From: Chloroflexaceae bacterium
GTDB taxonomy: Bacteria > Chloroflexota > Chloroflexia > Chloroflexales > Chloroflexaceae
Length of the DNA stretch: 41,291 nucleotides
Direction of reading: 5' to 3'
NCBI GenBank assembly: GCA_028282325.1
Contig: JANQID010000011.1
Coordinates: forward strand, 1 to 41,291
The notes beneath the pieces were generated by a model that had not been told where the DNA came from, searched no databases, and saw only the letters and a list, made by a program, of their open reading frames with translations. Shown here one piece after another: positions 8,823 to 17,883 of this stretch. Every line of letters starts with the position of its first letter. The first letter of the stretch is position 1. Both the position numbers and the translations under genes were made by a program.

Positions 8823-9719
8823 ATGGCCCACTACGATGATATAGATGATGAGCCATCACCATCGCGAAGGAACGAGACAATGATGGATCGGCGTCTGCGC
8901 AAAGCCCGCGGCGAAGATGTCGATGACAACCCCGACGGCAATTACGATGTATACGATAACGACTTTCCCGGCGGTCTTGATCGATCGCCCAGCGTAGTTT
9001 ATCGCGGGAGCGGCGGAGGCTGCGTCCAGGCAACGTTCTATCTGGTCCTGGGCGGTCTTGTCGCACTCTTGATCTTCATATTCTTTTTCAACCAGACGCT
9101 CAGCGGCATTGGCAATTTCTTCCAGAGCACAACGCCAAAACTGAGCGAGCTGGTGAGCACGCCAACGCCGATCATTCGCAGCGGTGCGGCTATCGTCCAG
9201 CAGATCAGGCAACTGAACCGCCTGGAGACTACCTCGTACACCATCGAGCGCGTGATCGAGGCAACCCAGCCCAGCAACGTCCCGATTGTCGGCGATTGGC
9301 TCGAAGGTGATAAGCTGCTGCTGATCGCGCATGGAACCATTGTCGCCGGCATTGATCTGAGCAATCTCGCGCCCGAAGATGTGCTCATCTCGGCAAATGG
9401 CAAAGTTGTTACGCTGCGGCTGCCACCGGTCGAGATTTTCAGCGCGAGTCTGGATAACACCAAGACTCGCGTGTATGACCGCAGGCAAGGATTTTTCACA
9501 GCGGCCAATCCACAACTGGAAACGCTGGCCAGACAAGAAGGCGAGGCCAGAATCCTCCAGGCAGCTTGCGAGGACGGCATCCTTCAGCAGGCAAGCCAGG
9601 ATAGTCAGCGATCGTTAGCGCAATTTCTTATGTTGTTGGAATTCGAAACGGTTGAGGTGGTTCCAGCGCCGGTTCCGTCATGCGTCGCGCCTGACACGAC
9701 AGATATTCCCGCACCATAA
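8823..9719 (+). CDS. DUF4230-like single-pass membrane protein
   Basis: A 298-residue protein. Residues 1-65 are highly acidic and polar, followed by one membrane helix at about 69-90 (FYLVLGGLVALLIFIFFF). The extracellular part starts with a conserved IVQQIRQLNRLETTSYTIERVIEA segment, then DKLLLIAHGTIVAGIDLSNL and a VTLRLPPVEIFSASLD strand region. It ends with a helical stretch rich in Glu/Arg/Gln and Ser. This pattern is that of the DUF4230 family, whose function is not established. The start ATG is preceded by AAGGA. It stands between menG and a small receiver-like gene on the same strand. The acidic N-terminus would be cytoplasmic. Confidence 0.8.
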   Translation: MAHYDDIDDEPSPSRRNETMMDRRLRKARGEDVDDNPDGNYDVYDNDFPGGLDRSPSVVYRGSGGGCVQATFYLVLGGLVALLIFIFFFNQTLSGIGNFFQSTTPKLSELVSTPTPIIRSGAAIVQQIRQLNRLETTSYTIERVIEATQPSNVPIVGDWLEGDKLLLIAHGTIVAGIDLSNLAPEDVLISANGKVVTLRLPPVEIFSASLDNTKTRVYDRRQGFFTAANPQLETLARQEGEARILQAACEDGILQQASQDSQRSLAQFLMLLEFETVEVVPAPVPSCVAPDTTDIPAP

Positions 9720-9830
9720 AGATTATGCGTCATTATAGTGCGAAGTAGGAGCGACAGATGTTTCGCCCTTACCTCATCGCCACATACGCCGGGCAAGGCT
9801 GGCGACGCATCCGCCGGGTTTTCGCATATT

Positions 9831-10217
9831 ATGACAAACGTGGCTCACATTCTTATTGGAAGCTTCAGCAGCGGCTCCAGCGATTTCCTCGCACCGCTAC
9901 TTGTTGATCAAGGCTACAGCGTTGACCTGATCCACGATCAATATGCACTATCGCAAATCGCCCCTAAGCATATCGATCTCCTGCTGCTCGACGTTACCGC
10001 CGCCGATGACCTGGCGATGCTGGCGCACTTGCGAACGTTTATCGATCGCGCAATTATTGCTATCACACCTCATTGCAATGACCAACTGCTGGTCGCGGCG
10101 CTTAACAAAGGCGCCGATGATGTCATCCAGAGCCCCTTTCGTACCGACGAACTCTTCGCTCGCATTCGCGCGTTGCTCCGCCGCCAGGGATGGAACGCCA
10201 CCTCAACCGGAAACTAG
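9831..10217 (+). CDS. Stand-alone response-regulator receiver domain, degenerate
   Basis: The 128-residue product from the ATG at 9831 has the CheY-like fold pattern: a first strand HILIGSF, the third strand LLLLDVTAADD carrying the phospho-acceptor-like Asp, a fourth strand AIIAITPHCND, and the C-terminal signature DDVIQSPFRTDELFARIRALLRR. Two active-site features are missing. The acidic pair after strand 1 is replaced by GSFSSGS, and the invariant Lys before PF is Ser. It is therefore probably an atypical or pseudo-receiver that does not use normal Mg-dependent phosphorylation. No output domain or kinase gene is near. The start is uncertain because an in-frame GTG lies at 9738, but the fold begins at the ATG. 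A short hairpin (10205-10224) overlaps the stop. Confidence 0.75.
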   Translation: MTNVAHILIGSFSSGSSDFLAPLLVDQGYSVDLIHDQYALSQIAPKHIDLLLLDVTAADDLAMLAHLRTFIDRAIIAITPHCNDQLLVAALNKGADDVIQSPFRTDELFARIRALLRRQGWNATSTGN

Positions 10218-10229
10218 GCCGGTTCGCGC

Positions 10230-10466
10230 TTACGTTTCCTTTCGCCGCACTTCCGTGACTACATTCATCAGGTATACGACCTGCACCTGCTCTCCCGGCT
10301 GGGGATTGTTATAGATGTCTTCTTTGCCGATCCGCGCGCGGCGTATCTGCTGATCGTCAAGATGTTGATAAGCCAGATCGTAATAATATGTGCCGTGGAT
10401 GTCGATCAGCTGAATCTGAACTATGACGGCGGGCTTTGAACCAGACATGATCATAGCGTCGTTCAT
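10230..10466 (-). CDS. Conserved-looking 78-residue protein coupled to the M16 pair
   Basis: Its ATG overlaps the TGA of the upstream M16 peptidase gene as ATGA, a strong sign of translational coupling. The product has no membrane segment or signal peptide. It is predicted to be largely beta-strand (AVIVQIQLIDIHGTYYYDLAYQ, then GEQVQVVYLMNVVTEV) with a charged middle (DDQQIRRARIGKEDIYNNPQPG). I do not recognise the family. The pattern suggests a small beta-barrel or OB-like domain, which is a guess. Its place as third gene after an active and an inactive M16 subunit suggests an accessory role for that protease. Confidence 0.65.
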   Translation of the reverse strand: MNDAMIMSGSKPAVIVQIQLIDIHGTYYYDLAYQHLDDQQIRRARIGKEDIYNNPQPGEQVQVVYLMNVVTEVRRKET

Positions 10467-11764
10467 TCCTCTTCAGCAGGGCCAGCGATAGCAACCGCGT
10501 AACGCTCGGTTGAAAGATACGCGCGCGCTGTCTCCACAATAGCCTCGCGACTGACCGCGTGGATTATCTCCGGATAGCGCATCACATAATCCAAGCCCAG
10601 ATCATAATGTTCGATGGTCAAAAGTGCACCGGCCAGACCGTCGTTCGTTTCCAAACCCAGCGCCAGGCTGCCGGTCAGATACGCTCGCACATCGTCGATC
10701 TCTTCATCGGTCGGGCCGTGTTGGCAAAATTGCTCGATCTCATGCAGAATCGTCGTGATCGCTTGATCAACATTTTCGGGATTGACACCGGCTGCCGCTC
10801 CCCATAATCCGGCCTCCAGATCCGCCTCCAGGCTACTGTAGACGTAGTAGGCCATACCCTGCCGCTCACGCACATTTTCGCCCAGCCGCCCGCCGATGCC
10901 CAGTTGGCCCAGAATCACATTGCCAATCATCGCCGCATAGTACGCCGGATCGGAGCGTTTGAGGCCATGCACGCCCCAGATAATGTCGGATTGCACCTTG
11001 CCGGCCATAGGAATATGCTGCCGCTGCACGCCATCCAGCGGCGCAACGGGCGGCCAATCGAGCGTCGGCGGCACGCTGCTCGGCTTCCAATCGCCGAACA
11101 AACGCTCGATTTCGTCAACAATGACAGGCGGCTCGACATCTCCTACAATCACCAACACTGCGGATGACGGATGATACTGTTGGTGAAAGGCTGCCAGATC
11201 ATCGCGACTCAACGCCTGGATCGTCGCCATCGTTCCGCTCGTCAAACGGCCATACGGATGCTGCGCCGGATAGAGCATCGAGCGGATTGCCCGACTGGCC
11301 TGGACACGCGTCTCTTGCTCATCTTCACGCAAGCCCATCAGAAACTGGTTGCGCAGCTTCTCGACTTCGTGGAGCGGGAATGTCGGGCGGAGGAGCATAT
11401 CGGCCAGGATCTCCAACACCAGCGGGAGGTCTTCGGCGAGCGCCCTGGCGCCAAAACCGGTGGTATGCAACCCACCGCCGGCATGAACGCTACACCCGCG
11501 TTCTTCGGTTTCGGCGACGATCTGCTGAAATGTGCGGCTCTGCGTGCCACGAATCAACGCCGCACCGGTGAAGGAGGCCAGGCCCGACTGCGCGGTCGAC
11601 TCGTACACTGCACCCACGCTCAGAAAGCCGCGCACGCTCACCGTCGGACTACTGGAGGCGCGCAATACCAGCGCCGTCATACCGTTCGGCAATATATGGC
11701 GCGTTGCTGCGGCAAGCCCGGCGGCGGCATTGTTTGCAGTTGAAGCAGAGCGAACAAACGTCAT
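10463..11764 (-). CDS. M16 family peptidase-like protein, non-catalytic partner
   Basis: A 433-residue protein with the two-domain M16 fold: HILPNGMTALVLRASSSPTVSVRGFLSVGAVYE at the N-terminus and later LSRDDLAAFHQQYHPSSAVLVIVGDVEPP. The zinc-binding HxxEH motif expected near residue 60 is replaced by SGLASFTGAAL, so it cannot bind the catalytic zinc as in active members. In the M16B subfamily an inactive, often Arg-containing subunit pairs with an active one to form the closed chamber. The active partner is the gene immediately upstream with a 12-nt gap. The downstream 78-residue gene overlaps its stop codon. No signal peptide is seen. Confidence 0.92.
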   Translation of the reverse strand: MTFVRSASTANNAAAGLAAATRHILPNGMTALVLRASSSPTVSVRGFLSVGAVYESTAQSGLASFTGAALIRGTQSRTFQQIVAETEERGCSVHAGGGLHTTGFGARALAEDLPLVLEILADMLLRPTFPLHEVEKLRNQFLMGLREDEQETRVQASRAIRSMLYPAQHPYGRLTSGTMATIQALSRDDLAAFHQQYHPSSAVLVIVGDVEPPVIVDEIERLFGDWKPSSVPPTLDWPPVAPLDGVQRQHIPMAGKVQSDIIWGVHGLKRSDPAYYAAMIGNVILGQLGIGGRLGENVRERQGMAYYVYSSLEADLEAGLWGAAAGVNPENVDQAITTILHEIEQFCQHGPTDEEIDDVRAYLTGSLALGLETNDGLAGALLTIEHYDLGLDYVMRYPEIIHAVSREAIVETARAYLSTERYAVAIAGPAEEE

Positions 11765-11776
11765 TGTATTGCTCCT

Positions 11777-13060
11777 TTAGTCTGCGGTTGGAATAAAATG
11801 ACCCACGACTCGGCGCTGTTCGGTGAGATACGTTTGCGCGGCCCGGCGCACATCATCGGTGGTTACGGCGGCCAGTTCATCGAGCAAGGAATCCACGCGC
11901 GCGTAGCTGTCAAGAACTTCCCACATACCCAGTTGGAACGCCTGATTGGTGACGCTCTCGCCGCTGTAGGCGACCTGCGCCCGCAGTTGCTTGCTGATTT
12001 TGGCCAACTCGTCGGCGCTCACGCCATCCTGCTGGATTTTCTCGATCTCGCCAATCAGCGCGGTCTCGACTTCATCCGCCGTCCGATCATCGTGTACGGT
12101 CGCGTGCAATTCAAACAGAAACGGATCACGCGTGGGCATATACGAACTGCTCGCACTACTGGCCAATTCGGTCTCGACCAGCGCCTGATAGATGCGCGCA
12201 CTACGGTTGGTCTGAGCCCCTCCGCCGGAGAAACTCAACGGCTTCGCGCCGCTCAGCGTCGCATCGAGAACCGCCAGCGCGGCAAAATCCGCATGGCGAC
12301 AATCGGGAACTAGATAGCCCATCTGCACATACTGCGCCGGGCCGGGACGCCGAATCACTACGCGGCGCTCGCCCTGGGGCTCCGGCTCAACAGCACGAAC
12401 ACTCGGCAGCGCCGGGCCCGCCGGCAAGTCGGCAAAATATCGCTCGACCTGCTTCATCACTTGATTGGTATCGAAATCGCCGATCAGAACCAGGATCGCG
12501 TTATTGGGCATATAGTAGGTCTGGTAATAATCGTAAAGCTCATCGCGAGTCATCGCGAGCAGGTCGCTCTTATAGCCGATCACCGGATGATGGTAGGGAT
12601 GCACTGTGAAGGCCGCCGCCTTAACCGCCTCGTCGAGCCAGGTCTCAGGATAATTCGCATACCCCTCCAATTCGGAAAGGATGACCGTACGCTCGCTGTC
12701 CGTTTCGTCCGGCTCAAATAGCGAGTTGATCATACGATCCGACTCGATGTGCAACCCTAGCTCAAGGCGGTCAGCCGGCAACGTCTCATAATAAGCTGTA
12801 AAATCCGTCCAGGTGAACCCGTTGAAAACGCCGCCGTTACGCGCGACCGTGCGATCCAGCGTACCGGCAGGAATTGACGGCGTGCCCTTGAACAACATAT
12901 GTTCCACCCAATGACTGACCCCGGTGAGTCCGCTCGGTTCATTGCGCGACCCGACGCGATACCAGATCCAGCATGTCGCCACCGGGGCGCTATGCACTTC
13001 ACGAGTTAGCACCAGCATCGTATTGGGCAAAGTGTGCGCTTGCACACGTATGGAGGTCAT
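11777..13060 (-). CDS. M16 family zinc metallopeptidase, catalytic subunit
   Basis: 427 residues from the ATG at 13060, which has AAGGAG 6 nt upstream; a longer frame to 13114 is less likely. The inverted zinc motif is HWVEH (residues 50-54), with the third ligand Glu130 in ERTVILSE downstream, as in mitochondrial-processing-peptidase-like M16B enzymes. The C-terminal domain has the typical MPNNAILVLIGDFDTNQVMKQVERYF block and FSGGGAQTNRSARIYQAL. It should degrade or process unfolded peptides together with the HxxEH-less partner encoded just downstream. No signal peptide is visible, so it is probably cytoplasmic. It is the first gene of a three-gene unit. Confidence 0.95.
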   Translation of the reverse strand: MTSIRVQAHTLPNTMLVLTREVHSAPVATCWIWYRVGSRNEPSGLTGVSHWVEHMLFKGTPSIPAGTLDRTVARNGGVFNGFTWTDFTAYYETLPADRLELGLHIESDRMINSLFEPDETDSERTVILSELEGYANYPETWLDEAVKAAAFTVHPYHHPVIGYKSDLLAMTRDELYDYYQTYYMPNNAILVLIGDFDTNQVMKQVERYFADLPAGPALPSVRAVEPEPQGERRVVIRRPGPAQYVQMGYLVPDCRHADFAALAVLDATLSGAKPLSFSGGGAQTNRSARIYQALVETELASSASSSYMPTRDPFLFELHATVHDDRTADEVETALIGEIEKIQQDGVSADELAKISKQLRAQVAYSGESVTNQAFQLGMWEVLDSYARVDSLLDELAAVTTDDVRRAAQTYLTEQRRVVGHFIPTAD

Positions 13061-13263
13061 ATTCGCTCCTTCATCACATCCAACAGCGCATCCTGCTTGT
13101 TGGCGTTGCGACAATGCAACAAAGCGATCAGGCGCGCAGATTCACGCGCCGATCAGGATTACGATCTTCAGTATATCGATATGTATGACATACGAATTAT
13201 GATACCACGTTCGGCGCTCATTTCTCGCTATGTGCAGCAGCGCATACGCCTATCGTCAATCTA

Positions 13264-13300
13264 AAGGAAAAGAGCTGGATCATTAATTGATCCAGCTCTT
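13264..13300 (-). terminator. Strong intrinsic terminator for the CbiT-like gene
   Basis: A perfect 13-bp inverted repeat (13270-13282 with 13288-13300, AAGAGCTGGATCA) with a 5-nt loop is followed on the minus strand by TTTTCCTTT. It lies about 50 nt after the stop of the minus-strand gene at 13349 and would insulate it from the M16 operon. Confidence 0.8.
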
Positions 13301-13348
13301 GTTGATCGATGATTCAGCACTCACGCATTGCTCTGCATAGCGTACGGA

Positions 13349-13912
13349 TCAGGCGAAAGCAAATGTTTTCACATCCTCATACTGCCAGGCCAGCACAAAC
13401 TGAGTCGAGGCGGCCACGTTATCATACTCGTTAGCTTCGATCTGAATCTCCATAACCCAAGCATTGGGCAGACTCTCGCGCACGATTTCGAGACTCTCTG
13501 GAGAAGTCAGATTAAGCACTATACGACCGCCGGGAAGCAAGCGTTGCCGCGCCGTATCCATAACCGCTCGCATTCGGACGCCGCAATCGGCGATGAAGAC
13601 CGCATTCGGATCAGGCCAATCAGCGCACACCTCCGGCGCGACGCCATCGGAGATCAGCAGATTGGGCGCAAGCAAGCGACGCAATCGTTGATGAATATGT
13701 CCATACTCCGGTGAGAGTCGATCCAGCGCATAGACCCACGCCGCCGGTTGATACAAGGCAGCGCCAATACCGATCTCTGTACGGCTCGCATCGATCTCCC
13801 ACAGCACCTCGTCGGGTTCCAGCACCAACTCGCCCAGGCTGAGCAAATCAACTTCTTCTCGGGTGCGTAGCCTGGTCGAAGTTTCTGGTCGGCTAATCAA
13901 CCGAACATCCAT
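13349..13912 (-). CDS. CbiT-like methyltransferase-fold protein with broken SAM loop
   Basis: The 187-residue product from the ATG at 13912 aligns in pattern with CbiT/CobL C-terminal precorrin methyltransferases. It has TREEVDLLSLGELVLEPDEVLWEID at the start, PDPNAVFIADCGVRMRAVMDTARQRLLPGGRIVLN in the middle and a final STQFVLAWQY strand. In CbiT the first strand is followed by a GAGTGS loop that binds SAM. Here it is DASRTEIGIG, so SAM binding as in the family is doubtful. No other cobalamin genes are in the window. An upstream in-frame ATG at 14008 would add an Arg-rich stretch unlike the family and is disfavoured. It could be a repurposed methyltransferase fold. A strong terminator follows. 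Confidence 0.7.
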   Translation of the reverse strand: MDVRLISRPETSTRLRTREEVDLLSLGELVLEPDEVLWEIDASRTEIGIGAALYQPAAWVYALDRLSPEYGHIHQRLRRLLAPNLLISDGVAPEVCADWPDPNAVFIADCGVRMRAVMDTARQRLLPGGRIVLNLTSPESLEIVRESLPNAWVMEIQIEANEYDNVAASTQFVLAWQYEDVKTFAFA

Positions 13913-14233
13913 CCTGCTCAAACGCCGCCACGAACACTCTCTTCGGCGGTGCTGTATCTCCTCACATCTTCGACGGTGCAAAAACTCACGTCTGCGTTGG
14001 TTGTTCACGACGTGTCGCCTCCTGATGCTATGTGCTGCAATTCATCGCCAAGAACGAGTCCCGACCGCGTGATTATGAGGCATGCGCTATCGGGGTTTGA
14101 TAAGGATAAAAGTATACCACTGTTCCACAACTTGCTTTGTCATGTAGGCAACCGACGACACTGGCAGAAGTGTCAACGGAGCAACGCTTCAACCATCATC
14201 CGTATCAACCATTGACAAATGCAATCTTGCACC

Positions 14234-15232
14234 TCAAGCATTGAGGTCGATCACGACACGGCCCTGTATCTGGCCTTTGATGATCTGCTGGCTCAAATCG
14301 GGCACTGCTTCAAGCGACACCACCTGAGTCATACGTGCTAGGAGTTCCCTGGGCATATCACGCGCTAGCCGGTTCCACGCCTCACGCCGGCGGGGTTGCG
14401 GACACGATACCGAATCAATCCCCAGCAGGTTCACGCCACGCAGCAGGAACGGCATCACCGTCGATGCAAATTTGACGCCGCCCGCGTTGCCACAAACAGC
14501 AATGCTGGTATGGTATGCCATCATCGACAACAGGCCAGCCAGCGTATCACCGCCGACGCTATCCACCGCGCCGCTCCAGCGTTCGGATTCGAGCGCGCGT
14601 TTTGCGCTGGAAATTTCTTCACGCCCCACGATAGTTTTTGCGCCCAACGCTCGCAGGTAATCGTGCGTTTCAGAACGTCCGGTCGATGCAGCCACGTTAT
14701 ATCCGATATGCGCCAGGACTGCCACTGCAACGCTGCCCAATCCGCCCGCCGCGCCGGTGACAATCACCTCCCGGCTATCCGGCTTCAACCCATGGTCTTC
14801 GAGCGCCATCACCGCCAGCATCGATGTAAAGCCGGCCGTGCCGATCGCCATCGCCTCCTGGGTCGTCATACCATCGGGCAAGTGAACCAGCCAGTCGGAT
14901 TTGACGCACGCCATCTGTGCATAGCCGCCCCAATGACGCTCGCCGACAAACCAGCCCGTCAGTATAACTTTGTCGCCGGGTTGATAGTCGGGCGAGCGCG
15001 ACTCGACCACTGTTCCGGAGAAATCGATCCCCGGCACCATTGGAAAGTTACGCACAATCTTGCCAGTTCCGGTGACGGCCAGACCATCCTTATAGTTCAA
15101 GTCCGAATACTCGACTGCGACCAGTACATCGCCATCGGGCAGATCGCTCCTGGTCAATTGCTTCATTGCAACCTGCAAGCCCGCATCATCCTGGTCAAGC
15201 ACCAGGGCCTTAAACGTCTCGGTCTGCACCAT
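14234..15232 (-). CDS. Zinc-free MDR oxidoreductase, AcuI/YhdH family (acrylyl-CoA reductase-like)
   Basis: 332 residues from the ATG at 15232, with AGGAGG 8-9 nt upstream; a longer frame to 15328 is unlikely. The protein belongs to the medium-chain dehydrogenase/reductase superfamily. SDLNYKDGLAVTGTGKIVRNFPMVPGIDFSGTVVES is the YhdH/AcuI signature, and VIVTGAAGGLGSVAVAVLAHIGY is the NADPH-binding Rossmann loop. Catalytic zinc ligands are absent, as in quinone oxidoreductases. Known members reduce acrylyl-CoA to propionyl-CoA. In a Chloroflexia setting this would suit 3-hydroxypropionate or propionate metabolism, which is an inference. The gene is about 105 nt downstream of htrA on the same strand. 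Confidence 0.9.
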   Translation of the reverse strand: MVQTETFKALVLDQDDAGLQVAMKQLTRSDLPDGDVLVAVEYSDLNYKDGLAVTGTGKIVRNFPMVPGIDFSGTVVESRSPDYQPGDKVILTGWFVGERHWGGYAQMACVKSDWLVHLPDGMTTQEAMAIGTAGFTSMLAVMALEDHGLKPDSREVIVTGAAGGLGSVAVAVLAHIGYNVAASTGRSETHDYLRALGAKTIVGREEISSAKRALESERWSGAVDSVGGDTLAGLLSMMAYHTSIAVCGNAGGVKFASTVMPFLLRGVNLLGIDSVSCPQPRRREAWNRLARDMPRELLARMTQVVSLEAVPDLSQQIIKGQIQGRVVIDLNA

Positions 15233-15337
15233 ACTGAAAGCTCCTCCTGCACGCCTTGGCAAGCCTGCGACATATTGCGTCCACTCATAGATGCCGCACA
15301 GTATAGCGAGTGTCGCCGAGAAGGTCAAAACACGCCG

Positions 15338-16564
15338 CTAGACTTCATCGAGCACGACCGTCACCCGCTGCTCCTCGCCGTCGCGAATAATGGTCACCTC
15401 GACAGCTTCGCCGACGCGGGTCTGCGTTTCCAGGAAGACGATCAAGTCACGCCGGGTCTCAATGGATGCACCGTTGATCGCCGTGATGATGTCGCCGCCG
15501 ATGGGCAAAATGACATTGCCTGCGCGCACCTGACGTAAGGCCCCGTGCAGCCCGGCCTGATCCGCCGGGCCATCCGCTGCAACGCTGGCGATCACCAGGC
15601 CGCTCTCGGTGGCTACGCGCATCCCTGCACGCTCGAGGATCTGGATGACCTGCGGCGTCAGCTCAAACACCTGTACGCCAAGCGAAGGGTGCGGGTAGCG
15701 ACCATCGGCGATCAGCGCGGTTACGACTCGATCCACTGTACGCGCCGGAATAGCAAAACCGATGCCGGCCGATGCACCGCTGGGGCTGAGGATAGCTGTG
15801 TTGACGCCAATAACCTCGCCTTCCAGGTTGATCAACGGTCCACCTGAGTTGCCCGGGTTAATGGGTGCGTCGGTCTGAATGACCTCGCCGATAAACCGCT
15901 CGTTGGGACTTTCGATGACACGACCAAGCGAACTGACCACGCCAACCGTCAGCGTTTGTTCAAGCCCGAAGGGGTTGCCGATTGCCATAACAAACTGGCC
16001 AACACGCAACGACGACGAGTCGCCGATCGTTGCCGGAGAGACTGAATCCGGGGGGGCATCGATGCGAATCACAGCCAGATCGTTCGACGGATCGGCGCCA
16101 ACCACCTGCGCAGGCAGGACTTGCCCATCCGCCAGTGCAACTTGAATCTCGTCGGCGTTTTCAATCATATGGAAGTTGGTAACGATATGCCCCTGACGAT
16201 CGTAGAAGAAGCCTGATCCAGAACCTTCACGGGGCGTGGGCCGAAAAAAGAAATCATACTCCACCGAACGGCTGGTGATGTTTACCACACTTGGTCCCAC
16301 GCGCCGGTAAACATTTTCGATGCGGGTTTCGAGATCACCCCCCGCACTTGATGTCGATGGAGCGGGCGGCGCCGATTCCTGCACAGCGGTCGCGGCAACC
16401 GGCGCCGGCGGCTCATCTGGTATGAGAGATGCATTGTTTCCAAAAAATGCAAGGGGCGCGCTCAATGTCCAGCCGAGTGCGACGCCGATAAAACAGCCTA
16501 GACTCAGCACTGCCAGAATCACCAGCCAGCGCCAAACTCCACGACCTTCTCTCTGCGATTGCAT
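15338..16564 (-). CDS. HtrA/DegP-type serine protease with one PDZ domain
   Basis: A 408-residue protein anchored by an N-terminal membrane helix (about residues 11-33), then a Pro/Ala-rich linker. The S1C trypsin-like domain carries the catalytic triad His132 (TNFHMIENA), Asp162 (DPSNDLAVIRID) and Ser240 (GNSGGP). A single PDZ domain covers about 295-395, with LGVQVFELTPQV and GGDIITAINGASI. It acts outside the membrane in degrading damaged proteins. It lies 21 nt downstream of the CbpA-type co-chaperone gene, so the two probably form a protein quality control unit. Confidence 0.95.
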   Translation of the reverse strand: MQSQREGRGVWRWLVILAVLSLGCFIGVALGWTLSAPLAFFGNNASLIPDEPPAPVAATAVQESAPPAPSTSSAGGDLETRIENVYRRVGPSVVNITSRSVEYDFFFRPTPREGSGSGFFYDRQGHIVTNFHMIENADEIQVALADGQVLPAQVVGADPSNDLAVIRIDAPPDSVSPATIGDSSSLRVGQFVMAIGNPFGLEQTLTVGVVSSLGRVIESPNERFIGEVIQTDAPINPGNSGGPLINLEGEVIGVNTAILSPSGASAGIGFAIPARTVDRVVTALIADGRYPHPSLGVQVFELTPQVIQILERAGMRVATESGLVIASVAADGPADQAGLHGALRQVRAGNVILPIGGDIITAINGASIETRRDLIVFLETQTRVGEAVEVTIIRDGEEQRVTVVLDEV

Positions 16565-16585
16565 ACATTCTCCATTGCTCGTGCA

Positions 16586-17554
16586 TCAAGCGGCTTGACG
16601 CTGCTGGGCCAGATTCCGCAACGTATCAACCTCATTCGTGCTCAACGGTTCGGGCAGCACTAACTTGACCCGTGCATACATATCGCCGCGTTCATCAGCG
16701 CTTCCCAGACGAGGCATGCCTTTCCTGCGCAATCGGAAGGTGAGATCGGCTTGCGTGCGCGGCGGAATTTCCAGCTTAACACGACCGTCGATGGTGCGTA
16801 CATACGCCTCGCCGCCGCTGACGGCCGTGAAAATATCCACCGGGATCTCGCAGCGCAGATCGTCGCCATCACGCTCAAAACTATCGTGCGGCAGCACATG
16901 CGTCACCAGGTAGAGATCGCCCGCCGGCCCGCCCGCAGCCCCTGGCTGGCCCTGACCGCTGAGCCGAACACGCGAACCGGTCCGCACGCCCTGTGGGATG
17001 CGCGCCTCGATCCGGCGAGCGCCAACCTGGATGCCGCGCATCGTACCGTGAAACGCCTCTTCGAGAGTCAACTCAGCGACAACTTCCACATCACGCCCGC
17101 GCCGTGCCTGGGTCGTTCGTTCCTGCGCGCCCGGCCCGCCAAATATCGAACTAAAGAAATCGGAGAATGTACTCTGGCCACCAAACAGGTCTTCCAGATC
17201 TTCGGGCGATAAGTTCTGCGCGTAAGCAAATCCGTCCGGATCGGCCTGTCCGCCGCTCCAATCGAATCCGCCCATCCCGCCGCCATACTTCTGCCAGTCA
17301 CGATACTGCTGGCGCATCTGATCATACTTCCGGCGTTTTTCCGAGTCGCTCAACACCTGGTACGCCTCGTTGATCTCCTTGAAACGTTCCTCAGCGGTTT
17401 TATCACCAGGCTTCACATCCGGGTGATACTGGCGAGCCAGCGTACGGTAGGCTTGTTTGATTGCTTGTTCGTCGGCATCCGATGAGACCCCGAGCGCATC
17501 ATAATACTCTTTAAATTCTGGCGCCATAGTTTGCATCTCTATAAACTCATTCAA
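16586..17554 (-). CDS. cbpA: DnaJ-family co-chaperone lacking the zinc finger (CbpA type)
   Basis: Up to 322 residues. The J domain occupies about residues 15-80, with YYDALGVSSDADEQAIKQAYRTLARQYHPDV and the HPD motif at 44-46 that stimulates the Hsp70 ATPase. A Gly/Asp/Phe-rich linker (GGGMGGFDWSGGQADPDGF) follows, then two C-terminal substrate-binding beta domains. The four CXXCXGXG zinc repeats of true DnaJ are absent. Three in-frame ATG codons (17554, 17536, 17527) are possible and no start is clearly favoured; family homology begins after the last. It heads the unit with htrA. Confidence 0.93.
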   Translation of the reverse strand: MNEFIEMQTMAPEFKEYYDALGVSSDADEQAIKQAYRTLARQYHPDVKPGDKTAEERFKEINEAYQVLSDSEKRRKYDQMRQQYRDWQKYGGGMGGFDWSGGQADPDGFAYAQNLSPEDLEDLFGGQSTFSDFFSSIFGGPGAQERTTQARRGRDVEVVAELTLEEAFHGTMRGIQVGARRIEARIPQGVRTGSRVRLSGQGQPGAAGGPAGDLYLVTHVLPHDSFERDGDDLRCEIPVDIFTAVSGGEAYVRTIDGRVKLEIPPRTQADLTFRLRRKGMPRLGSADERGDMYARVKLVLPEPLSTNEVDTLRNLAQQRQAA

Positions 17555-17883
17555 ACCAGAAGGAAATCCCAGGCTTCAACAAGCCCGGAGCAGCCCTCCT
17601 CTTTGATCGCGTCGTCGTAAAAATCTCACCCTACTCACCGTACCAGTGTAGCGTATCTATGTTAATTCTGAAACAGCGCTATGTTAGCAAAGTGTAAAAA
17701 ACCCACCCGACTAACAACAGAAATCAGAAATTTGGCTCACAGGAGTATAATATATATGAGAGATACGCTGCATACTCCGTTTACAATACCTCTATCTCTC
17801 GACCCATTGCACATCATATTATATTGCGACGAGCTACGCTATGGCAGCATAGCCTCGCGCACAGTTACAAGGAGGCGACTGGG
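17555..17883. other. Divergent intergenic region between cbpA and the small frameshifted gene
   Basis: About 330 nt without a convincing gene and AT-richer than the flanks. A TATAAT hexamer lies at 17746-17751 on the plus strand, without a good -35 element at proper spacing. A near-perfect Shine-Dalgarno AAGGAGG is at 17869-17875 for the next gene. No CIRCE-like heat-shock operator was found for cbpA. Confidence 0.4.

Noticed and set aside
17555-17700. CIRCE heat-shock operator before cbpA
   Set aside because: TTAGCA and similar half-sites occur, but no second half at the 9-nt spacing was found.
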